This document shows, in pieces, positions 1 through 5,982 of a DNA stretch of 7,095 nucleotides. The DNA is taken from the NCBI GenBank assembly GCA_012965445.1, contig DTSJ01000434.1:1-7095 (forward strand), written 5' to 3'. The stretch's first letter is position 1. Every line of letters starts with the position of its first letter. The notes below the pieces were generated by a model. It was not told where the DNA came from. It was given only the letters and a program-made list of their open reading frames with translations, and made no database searches. Both the position numbers and the translations under genes were made by a program. The DNA comes from Candidatus Hydrogenedentota bacterium. Its GTDB lineage: Bacteria > Hydrogenedentota > Hydrogenedentia > Hydrogenedentiales > GCA-2746185.

Positions 1-831
1 GGGTACAAAGAGTTAGGCTGAGTTTTTTGACCTTACGGGGACTCATTCATCGAGGACAACGAATGGTCACAAGTCGAAAGTCGATCTACAACTGTCGTTT
101 TCCCGAACGGTGGTTCAGGCGGTCAGGGCAGAACTTCCAGAACGAAGTACAGCAACGTTCGAGGAGAGAACTACACTCTCGGTCTTCTGTGGAACTTCGC
201 GCCGAAATGGAACCTTGGATTGCGCTACGATACCGCCTTCAGAGCAAAAGCGAAATATGAGGAATCTGGGACCTCTGGCGGCACTCCATTGCTCGGGACC
301 AAAGGGAAAAGACACGTTTCCTTTCCCGATACTCTGGCAATCGGCTTGGCCTATCGCCCGAATGACCGACTGACGATTTCTTCAGACGTGACACAAACAG
401 ACTGGGACGACTACTACTACGTGCGTAAGGACGATGGAACGCGCGTATCCCTCATTGACGCCTCCGACAACGTGAATCAAAAGACTGTAAATTTCCGGAC
501 TACAACTACTGTCAGGCTTGGTGTCGAGCACCTGTTTATTCCCCGTACTGTGGATTCATCACTCAATCAGCTGTGGTCACTGCGCGGAGGACTCTATTAC
601 GACGAAGAACCGTCATCCGGAGCGCCGGGCAAGCGTGACGGAAAGCCGGATGCATTCTGGGGAGCGGCGATAGGCGTAGGGCTTCAATTGAAGAATCGAG
701 TCAATCTTGATGCCGCCTACCAGATTCGCTGGGCGGATTCGGTGAACGGGGACTATATACGCGGTGTACCAGGCTTCGACGAAGATGTTGTTCAGCAACG
801 ATTCCTGCTTTCAACGGTGGTATACTTTTGA
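1..831 (+). CDS. FadL/OmpP1-type outer-membrane transport protein, C-terminal part (5' partial, apparent frameshift)
   Basis: Likely an outer-membrane beta-barrel for diffusion of hydrophobic compounds such as fatty acids or hydrocarbons. The reading frame is stop-free from base 31 to the TGA at 829-831 (266 residues). It shows alternating amphipathic strands, the FadL-like stretch with GLAYRPND, LTISSDV and TDWDD, a late strand with GGLYYDEEP, and a terminal Phe (VVYF) typical of barrels inserted by the BAM machinery. Family members usually have 400-450 residues, so the N-terminal part lies upstream of the window. Two in-frame stops (19-21 and 28-30) precede base 31, and no start codon occurs in this frame before a TTG at 220, yet 40-219 already reads as family-like sequence (DSFIEDNEW, GENYTLGLLWNFAP). 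The frame two bases on (from base 3) is open upstream. One extra G in the GGGG run at 37-40 would join the two frames. Either the gene is decayed or the base is a sequencing error. If the frameshift is real, only a 203-residue product from TTG 220 could be made. Family assignment is good; gene integrity is uncertain. Confidence 0.75.
37..40 (+). other. Putative +1 frameshift site in the FadL-type gene
   Basis: Bases 37-40 are GGGG. Upstream, the frame beginning at base 3 is open and reads RVRLSFLTLR. Downstream, the frame beginning at base 31 reads DSFIEDNEWSQ and continues to the gene's stop. Removing one G gives a continuous reading across the junction. Only about 36 bases upstream are visible, so the exact position of the shift is inferred. 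Confidence 0.45.
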
Positions 832-903
832 CGAGAGCGGGGGAAGTTACGATTGCCCTCGGAGATGGTACTCGTCTGAACCACACCATATTTCGACAAA
901 AAT

Positions 904-907
904 GGAG
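904..907 (+). promoter_or_regulatory. Ribosome binding site deciding the crotonase start
   Basis: GGAG lies seven bases before the ATG at 915. It supports that ATG over the in-frame TTG at 828, which overlaps the stop of the preceding gene and would add 29 residues with no crotonase-like character. Confidence 0.6.
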
Positions 908-914
908 ATTGCTC

Positions 915-1706
915 ATGGAGTACGAACATATCATTTACGAGAAAGAGGACGGGATAGCTACGCTTACTTTCAATCGCCCTGAGATACTGAATGCCGCGAA
1001 TATGCAGATGCACGGCGAGATACGCAGTGCCATGGAGGACTATAACGCTGACGATACGCTTCGTGTATTGATTCTTACCGGCGCGGGAAAAGGCTTTCAT
1101 GCCGGGGACGACGTAAACGATGTGTTTTTGTCGGAAGACGCGAAAGAGCGTCGGGCGAATACGGTGACGGCCAAGATAAGCGACACGCACAAGTCGTCAC
1201 AGTTGCCCAAGATCCACAAGCCGACGATCGCGGCAGTCAACGGAGTCGCTGTCGGCATCGGGATGGATCTCGCGGTGGAGTGTGACATCCGCATCGCTTC
1301 GGAGAAGGCGCGTTTCGGCTACTTTTATGTCCGGCGCGGACTCAATGGCACGGAAATCGGGCCCACACATCTTACGCACATCGTCGGATTGTCCCGGGCA
1401 TTGGAGATGATGCTTTCGGGTGAACTTATCGATGCTACTGAGGCGGAGCGTATTGGGCTCGTTCGTAGGGTCGTGCCGCAGGATCAGCTTATGGATGAGG
1501 CGAAATCGATGGCGCACAAGTTGATGCAGGGTGCTCCTCTGGCGCAGGTCGCGATTAAGCGTGCCGTATACAAAGCCCTTTACGAGCCTCGCGGAATTAA
1601 ACCGTACACGGAGGATCTGCTGGGCCTGTTGTTTCAGACTGAGGACCATATTGAGAGCGCGAAGGCCTTCGTGGAAAAACGCGAACCTCAGTTCAAGGGA
1701 AGGTAG
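915..1706 (+). CDS. Enoyl-CoA hydratase/isomerase (crotonase) family protein
   Basis: A 263-residue crotonase-fold protein, the usual length of the family. It probably hydrates or isomerises an enoyl-CoA thioester in the cytoplasm. The N-terminal strand carries LTFNRPEILNA (residues 17-27). The first oxyanion-hole segment is GKGFHAGDDV (58-67) and the second is AAVNGVAVGIGMDLA (106-120). The C-terminus has FVEKREPQFKGR, like the end of rat mitochondrial enoyl-CoA hydratase. Aligned by eye to that enzyme, Glu144 is replaced by Asp118 and Glu164 by Tyr138, so ordinary hydratase chemistry is not assured. Isomerase, hydrolase or other crotonase activity is possible. ATG 915 was chosen because of GGAG at 904-907 and because the canonical N-terminus starts there. 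The gene follows the FadL-type gene on the same strand after 83 bases and may be co-transcribed with it. It converges on the reductase gene downstream with a 45-base gap. Family is certain; substrate is unknown. Confidence 0.93.
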   Translation: MEYEHIIYEKEDGIATLTFNRPEILNAANMQMHGEIRSAMEDYNADDTLRVLILTGAGKGFHAGDDVNDVFLSEDAKERRANTVTAKISDTHKSSQLPKIHKPTIAAVNGVAVGIGMDLAVECDIRIASEKARFGYFYVRRGLNGTEIGPTHLTHIVGLSRALEMMLSGELIDATEAERIGLVRRVVPQDQLMDEAKSMAHKLMQGAPLAQVAIKRAVYKALYEPRGIKPYTEDLLGLLFQTEDHIESAKAFVEKREPQFKGR

Positions 1707-1751
1707 AGCGAAATCGAGGTAGATGTCGTTCCGCTGTCTATGACTACCGCG
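1707..1751. other. Short convergent intergenic gap
   Basis: These 45 bases separate the facing 3' ends of the crotonase and quinone oxidoreductase genes. I see no strong GC hairpin followed by a T-run on either strand, so no intrinsic terminator is called. Confidence 0.5.
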
Positions 1752-2744
1752 TCATGGATTGATCACAACTTTTCCGACGACTTTTCGGTTGGCGAGCATT
1801 TGCATGGCCTCGACGGACCGGTCAAGTGGGAAGGTCGAGCAGATGTGCGGATTTAGTTTTCCTTCAGAAGCCCATCGAATGACGGTCTCGATGTTTTCCT
1901 TGCCGAGGGCGGGATTTCGGCGGCCGAATTCCCCGGCGCGTACGCCGACCACGGAGAATCCTTTGATGAGCGGCATGTTGACCGGGACGGTCGGGATGCG
2001 ACCGCTGGTGAATCCGATGACAAGCAGACGTCCGCCCCACGCAATGCACCGCACGGATTCGTCGAACACATCGCCGCCAACCGGATCGTAAATCACATCT
2101 GCGCCTTTTCCTCCGGTCAATTCTTTGACGCGTTCGCGAAAGCCCCCCTGCGATCCGTCTTCGCGCGTGTAGTTGATCACATGGTCGGCACCTTTTTCCA
2201 TGACTACCTTGAGTTTCTCGTCCGTTCCTCCCGTGGCGATGACTGTCGCGCCAAGGTATTTTCCGAGTTCAACTGCGGCGAGGCCCACTCCCCCGGTAGC
2301 ACCGTGAACAAGCAATGTTTCGCCGGGTTGGAGGTCGCCCCGACGTACGAGAGAAACGTAGGCCGTATTGTAGGCGGCGGGCAGAGCGGCAGCGGCATCG
2401 TAACCTAATGATTCCGGAATTTTGCGCACGGCGTCGGCAGGAGCGACGACTGCCTCGGCGTAGCCACCGATTCGTGTGCTTGCCATGACGCGATCACCGA
2501 CGGACACGTTTTCGACGTTGCAGCCGACTTCGAGTACATCGCCGGAAACTTCCATACCGGGCGTAAACGGCAGGTCGGGCTTGAACTGGTATTTGCCTTG
2601 AACCATGAGAATATCAGGGAAGTTGACGGAGCACGCACGGATTCCGATTAGAACCTCGTCGGCATAGGGGGACGGGGTATCGATGTCTTCGATCACGAGG
2701 GTGTCGATGTCTTCGCTGATTTCACGGCATACGACGGCCCGCAT
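1752..2744 (-). CDS. Zinc-independent NADPH:quinone oxidoreductase family protein (MDR superfamily)
   Basis: A 330-residue medium-chain dehydrogenase/reductase of the quinone oxidoreductase class, predicted to reduce quinones or alpha,beta-unsaturated carbonyls with NADPH in the cytoplasm. An N-terminal GroES-like domain carries SVNFPDILMVQGKY (39-52) and FTPGMEVSGDVLEVG (60-74). The Rossmann part has VHGATGGVGLAAVELGKYLG (146-165), whose AxxGGVG loop is the form typical of this family. The segment GADVIYDPVGG (214-224) is also characteristic. The cysteine and histidine zinc ligands of alcohol dehydrogenases are absent. ATG 2744 is preferred because MRAVVC is the normal family N-terminus and a weak GGAAG lies just upstream. 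An in-frame ATG at 2918 would add 58 residues without family resemblance, spanning likely control sequence. The gene is divergent from the Tat oxidoreductase gene and convergent with the crotonase gene. A homologue acting on acyl-CoA, such as an acryloyl-CoA reductase type, cannot be excluded. Confidence 0.92.
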   Translation of the reverse strand: MRAVVCREISEDIDTLVIEDIDTPSPYADEVLIGIRACSVNFPDILMVQGKYQFKPDLPFTPGMEVSGDVLEVGCNVENVSVGDRVMASTRIGGYAEAVVAPADAVRKIPESLGYDAAAALPAAYNTAYVSLVRRGDLQPGETLLVHGATGGVGLAAVELGKYLGATVIATGGTDEKLKVVMEKGADHVINYTREDGSQGGFRERVKELTGGKGADVIYDPVGGDVFDESVRCIAWGGRLLVIGFTSGRIPTVPVNMPLIKGFSVVGVRAGEFGRRNPALGKENIETVIRWASEGKLNPHICSTFPLDRSVEAMQMLANRKVVGKVVINP

Positions 2745-2826
2745 ATTCTTCCGTTTCGATGGTGATGATCGAGGCACTTGTAGATTCGCCTTGGTTGCAT
2801 TGTCGTGGGATATGACGGATTGAGCG

Positions 2827-2855
2827 ATAGTAGCAGGGGCAATTCGAAACATCAA
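2827..2855 (-). promoter_or_regulatory. Candidate sigma-70-type promoter for the quinone oxidoreductase gene
   Basis: On the minus strand, TTGATG (2855-2850) and TACTAT (2832-2827) are separated by 17 bases and each matches four of six consensus positions. Transcription would start near 2820, giving a leader of about 75 bases. This is a by-eye match only. Confidence 0.3.
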
Positions 2856-2874
2856 TCTATAGGGGGAACTCATC

Positions 2875-2888
2875 CAACGAATTCGTTG
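2875..2888. promoter_or_regulatory. Perfect 14-bp palindrome, candidate operator
   Basis: CAACGAATTCGTTG is identical on both strands. It lies about 20 bases upstream of the candidate minus-strand -35 box and 9 bases upstream of the candidate plus-strand -35 box, a position that could serve a dimeric regulator of both divergent genes. No regulator gene is present in the window. Confidence 0.4.
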
Positions 2889-2896
2889 CCAAGTAT

Positions 2897-2926
2897 TTGC
2901 GATCCCACCTTGATTCATAGGATACT
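2897..2926 (+). promoter_or_regulatory. Candidate sigma-70-type promoter for the Tat oxidoreductase gene
   Basis: TTGCGA (2897-2902) and GATACT (2921-2926) are separated by 18 bases and each matches four of six consensus positions. Transcription would begin near 2933, about 38 bases before the ATG at 2971. The -10 box lies inside a dyad at 2915-2930, which would suit repression. Confidence 0.3.
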
Positions 2927-2930
2927 ATGA
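2915..2930. repeat. Interrupted dyad TCATAG-GATA-CTATGA
   Basis: Two perfect 6-base arms flank a 4-base centre. It overlaps an alternative dyad with arms GATACT (2921-2926) and AGTATC (2936-2941). Its centre is 41 bases from the centre of the 14-bp palindrome, close to four helical turns. It covers the candidate -10 box of the downstream gene. Confidence 0.35.
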
Positions 2931-2970
2931 CCATCAGTATCAATTGTCCAACGGAAAGAAAGAAGAAACC

Positions 2971-4302
2971 ATGACAACCAGTCGCAGATCATTTATTAAA
3001 AGTGCAGCAGCCTTTTCGGCTGCGCCGTTTATTCTTCCATCGAAGGTGTGGAGTGCCGAAGTAAAACCGAATGACCGCATCGTCATGGGGTTTATCGGAA
3101 TGGGTAAACAGAACAAGGGTCTACTCAACAATTTCCTGAATCAAAAGACGACCCGTGTCGTGGCGGTGTGCGACGTTGATACGACCCGCCGGGAAGAAGC
3201 GCAGCGACGCGTGAACGAACATTACACGGCGAAACCGGAACAGGGATCGCCGGACTGCGCGGCCTACAACGATTTCCGCGAAATTATTGCACGGGACGAT
3301 ATTGACGCTGTGTGCATCGCCACGCCGGATCATTGGCACGCCATTACTACCATAGCCGCACTCGATTCAGGCAAAGATGTCTATTGCGAGAAACCGCTTA
3401 CGCATAATGTTCACGAATCGGTTTCGGTCATGAAAGCCGTAAAGAAAAACAAGCGCGTACTTCAGACTGGTTCGATGCAGCGCTCATCCAAAGAATTCCG
3501 TATCGCCTGCGAGTTGGTGCAGAACGGCGCTATCGGAAAAGTTCATCACGTCGAATGCAGCTTCGGCGACGCGGGAAGAATCTGCGATTTGGTTACGGAA
3601 GATATGGAACCGGGCCTGGATTGGGATATGTGGGTTGGACCAGGGCCAATGCGCGGATACAGTTCAGTGCTGAGTCCGCGTGGACTGCACGATCATTTCC
3701 CCGATTGGCGGAACTACAAAGAATACGGCGGTGGTATGGTATGCGATTGGGGTGCCCATCACCTTGATATCGCTCAATGGGGACTCGGCATGGACGAAAG
3801 CGGTCCCGTAAAAGTACTTCCGCCCGAGAACTCGTCAGACAGGCGCGGCGCTACCCTTGTATACGAAGACGGGGCCACTGTCGAGCACAAAGACGGTTTC
3901 GGGATTCATTTCTACGGCGATGAAGGAGAAGTACTCGTCAACCGCGGACGATTCGAGTTCTATCGCGACGGGAAGAAACTGGCTGGATTCACGAAACGCG
4001 AAGACGGCTCTCTGCGCAATGCCCTCACCTTCGCTGAAGAAAATTTCCTCAAAGACGCGAAGATCAAACTCTACGAAAGCCGAAACCACACCCGGGATTT
4101 CCTGGAATGTGTTCAGGCGCGCACCCGACCGATCACAAATGAAGAGGTCGGCGGACGAAGCTCCATATGTTGCCATCTGATGAATCAAGTCTACTACAAC
4201 CAGGAACCCATCGAATGGAAACCCAAGAAAATGAAATTCGCACGGCGCGGCGGAAAGCCTGAATGGCTTACCCGCAACTATCGGGGTTCCTGGGAGGTAT
4301 AG
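2971..4302 (+). CDS. Tat-exported Gfo/Idh/MocA family oxidoreductase
   Basis: A 443-residue NAD(P)-dependent oxidoreductase probably acting in the periplasm on a sugar, inositol or related polyol. The N-terminus is a twin-arginine signal: SRRSFIK (4-10), then a hydrophobic segment (11-22) and a possible cleavage site near VWSA (26-29). The Rossmann domain begins at about 36 with GFIGMGKQNKG (40-50), followed by VVAVCDVD (63-70) and ATPDHWHA (117-124). The EKP motif of the family is at 140-142. The C-terminal domain carries GGGMVCDWGAHHLDIAQWG (253-271), with the conserved Asp/His cluster expected at the active site. Zymomonas glucose-fructose oxidoreductase is the established precedent for a Tat-exported member with tightly bound cofactor. 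ATG 2971 is preferred over an in-frame TTG at 2944 because the signal then begins MTTSRRSF, although the upstream AAGAAG is a weak ribosome site. It is divergent from the quinone oxidoreductase gene and convergent with the monooxygenase gene. Substrate is unknown. Confidence 0.93.
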   Translation: MTTSRRSFIKSAAAFSAAPFILPSKVWSAEVKPNDRIVMGFIGMGKQNKGLLNNFLNQKTTRVVAVCDVDTTRREEAQRRVNEHYTAKPEQGSPDCAAYNDFREIIARDDIDAVCIATPDHWHAITTIAALDSGKDVYCEKPLTHNVHESVSVMKAVKKNKRVLQTGSMQRSSKEFRIACELVQNGAIGKVHHVECSFGDAGRICDLVTEDMEPGLDWDMWVGPGPMRGYSSVLSPRGLHDHFPDWRNYKEYGGGMVCDWGAHHLDIAQWGLGMDESGPVKVLPPENSSDRRGATLVYEDGATVEHKDGFGIHFYGDEGEVLVNRGRFEFYRDGKKLAGFTKREDGSLRNALTFAEENFLKDAKIKLYESRNHTRDFLECVQARTRPITNEEVGGRSSICCHLMNQVYYNQEPIEWKPKKMKFARRGGKPEWLTRNYRGSWEV

Positions 4303-4355
4303 ATTCGTCGGAGACAAATTGACCGATTTGCGCCCGTCGGGCTCCACGATCCTGA
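4303..4355. other. Convergent intergenic gap, no clear terminator
   Basis: These 53 bases lie between the facing 3' ends of the Tat oxidoreductase and monooxygenase genes. Two weak hairpins are visible: CAAAT/ATTTG arms (4315-4319 and 4326-4330) and GCCC/GGGC arms (4332-4335 and 4339-4342). Neither has a following T-run, so a terminator is not called with confidence. Confidence 0.35.
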
Positions 4356-5981
4356 CTACGTCAGATCGAATCCTTCGTACTTTTTCGCAGCGACTTCTTC
4401 GCACTTCGCAGCATAGTCTGGGAATCCGGGAAGCGGCATGAACACGCGGGGTTTTCCGGGAATATTCGCGCCTAGATACCAGGATGTACAAGTTGGGTAG
4501 AGCGTGGTCGCCGCTACGGCGTTGACATGCTCGACCCATTCGTCCTCGGCTTTCTGCGTGGCTTCGATAGAATCGTGATCGTGTTCGCCCATGTATTTGA
4601 TGCAATCAGTGATCCACTCGACATGCTGTTCGATTGCGACGACCATATTGGTCAGCACTGAGGGACTGCCAGGGCCGGTAACGGTAAACAAATTCGGAAA
4701 TCCCGGAACTGACAGACCGAGGTAGTTGCGGGGGCCGGCCTCCCACTTTTCACGCAGGCTCAGACCTCCCCGCCCCTGGATATCGATTTTGAGCAGCGTA
4801 CCCGTCATGGCATCGAATCCGGTCGCAAAGACGATGCAGTCAAGTTCGTATTCCGTATCAGATGTTCGTATACCATTCGCAGTAATCGCTTCGATCGGCG
4901 TAGACTGGAGATCGACCAAATGTACATTGGAGCGATTATAGGTCTCGAAGTAGCCGGTGTCGATTATCGCGCGCTTGCATGCGATTGTATGCGGCGGACA
5001 GAGCATCTCGGCCACTTCCGGATCGGTGACGACTGAGCGGATTTTGCTGCGCACGAATTCTGCCGCAGTGTCATTGGCTTCCTGATTTATCAGGATGTCG
5101 TTGAAGGCACCGTAGAACGGAAAACCGCCAACGTCCCAACGCTCCTGGTACATCTGGTCCCGTTCCGTGTCGTCCACTTCCAGAGCTGGAACATCGTTGG
5201 CTGGGTAATGCGACAATTGAGCGGACGGCTCGAGTCGGTTGCGCGCCCGAAACCCGGCATAGTCCGCCTTGATTTCGGCGACCGCCTCGCGGTCGACCGG
5301 ACCATTACGGGCGGGAATCGCGTATTGCGGGGTGCGTTGGAACACAAACAGCTCGTCGGCTTCTTTGGCAATCACCGGAATCGACTGCACACCCGACGAC
5401 CCTGTCCCGATGATGCCGACACGTTTTCCCGTGAAGTCGACGCCCTCGTGCGGCCATTTCCCGGTGTGATAAATTGGGCCTTCGAAAGAATCCGTCCCTT
5501 CGATGCGCGGCGTGTTGGGGGAGGACAGGCATCCGGTGCCCATGACGAGAAACTGAGCCGAGAGCTCCATGCCGTCTTCGGTACGAACGCACCAGCGCCC
5601 CGCAGATTCGTCGAAGGTCGCAGCTGCGACCTTTGTATCGAATGAGATATCACTTCTCAGGTCGAAGCGATCAGCGACATGGTTCAAGTACCGCAGAATT
5701 TCTGGCTGAGTCGGATAGCGCTCAGGCCACTCCCACTCCTGCTGCAGTTCCTCGCAAAAACTGTAAGAGTACTCCAGCGTGTCAGTATCGCAGCGCGCTC
5801 CGGGGTAGCGGTTCCAATACCACGTGCCGCCAACGCCGGAGCCCTTCTCAAGCACTCGCGCGGACAGACCTAGTTCGCGCATTTTGTAAAGCATGTACAT
5901 GCCGGAAATTCCAGCACCAACGATTACAATGTCGAACTTGTTCTTCGACTTTCCGTTACTTTCACCAGCATTTTTTTCCAC
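4356..5981 (-). CDS. Baeyer-Villiger-type flavin monooxygenase
   Basis: A 541-residue class B flavin monooxygenase, predicted to use FAD, NADPH and oxygen to insert oxygen next to a ketone, giving an ester or lactone in the cytoplasm. The FAD-binding motif is VGAGISG (21-27), followed by GGTWYWNRYPGARCD (51-65). The Baeyer-Villiger fingerprint FxGxxxHTxxWP is perfect at 166-177. The NADPH-binding motif is IIGTGSSG (190-197). CKR at 335-337 carries the Arg expected to stabilise the peroxyflavin, followed by ETYNR (346-350) and VFATGFD (384-390). Near the C-terminus, TGPGSPSVLTNM (435-446) is a strong family block. Length matches cyclohexanone and phenylacetone monooxygenases. The start is GTG 5981, with CGGA seven bases upstream inside the end of the acyl-CoA dehydrogenase gene. 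That gene's stop is one base away, so translation is probably coupled. The ketone is not identifiable from sequence. Cyclic, steroid-like and long-chain ketones all fit. Confidence 0.95.
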   Translation of the reverse strand: MEKNAGESNGKSKNKFDIVIVGAGISGMYMLYKMRELGLSARVLEKGSGVGGTWYWNRYPGARCDTDTLEYSYSFCEELQQEWEWPERYPTQPEILRYLNHVADRFDLRSDISFDTKVAAATFDESAGRWCVRTEDGMELSAQFLVMGTGCLSSPNTPRIEGTDSFEGPIYHTGKWPHEGVDFTGKRVGIIGTGSSGVQSIPVIAKEADELFVFQRTPQYAIPARNGPVDREAVAEIKADYAGFRARNRLEPSAQLSHYPANDVPALEVDDTERDQMYQERWDVGGFPFYGAFNDILINQEANDTAAEFVRSKIRSVVTDPEVAEMLCPPHTIACKRAIIDTGYFETYNRSNVHLVDLQSTPIEAITANGIRTSDTEYELDCIVFATGFDAMTGTLLKIDIQGRGGLSLREKWEAGPRNYLGLSVPGFPNLFTVTGPGSPSVLTNMVVAIEQHVEWITDCIKYMGEHDHDSIEATQKAEDEWVEHVNAVAATTLYPTCTSWYLGANIPGKPRVFMPLPGFPDYAAKCEEVAAKKYEGFDLT

Positions 5982-5982
5982 G

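Larger units (their letters stand above)
2745..2970. promoter_or_regulatory. Divergent intergenic control region
   Basis: These 226 bases separate the divergent starts of the quinone oxidoreductase gene (-) and the Tat oxidoreductase gene (+). The segment is richer in A and T than the flanking genes around 2810-2970. It holds a candidate promoter on each strand and two dyad-symmetric sequences, listed separately. The minus strand is open through part of it, but the translation does not look like a protein. Confidence 0.65.

Noticed and set aside
828..914. In-frame TTG start at 828 for the crotonase, overlapping the preceding stop
   Set aside because: It adds 29 residues unlike any crotonase, while ATG 915 has a well-spaced GGAG.
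2745..2918. In-frame 58-residue N-terminal extension of the quinone oxidoreductase from ATG 2918
   Set aside because: The extension has no family resemblance, spans candidate promoter and palindrome sequence, and MRAVVC at 2744 is the usual family start.
4332..4342. GCCC-GTC-GGGC hairpin as an intrinsic terminator
   Set aside because: The stem is only 4 bp and no T-run follows on either strand.
3835..4605. A 256-codon open frame on the minus strand across the end of the Tat oxidoreductase gene
   Set aside because: It is antisense to two well-supported genes, and its translation is basic and low in family-like sequence. It is a shadow frame.
5208..5645. A 145-codon open frame on the plus strand
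   Set aside because: It lies entirely antisense to the monooxygenase gene, whose motifs are unambiguous.
5971..5977. Seven-T run near the start of the monooxygenase gene as a terminator tail or slippage site
   Set aside because: It encodes Lys-Asn codons inside the gene, no hairpin precedes it, and the frame is intact on both sides.
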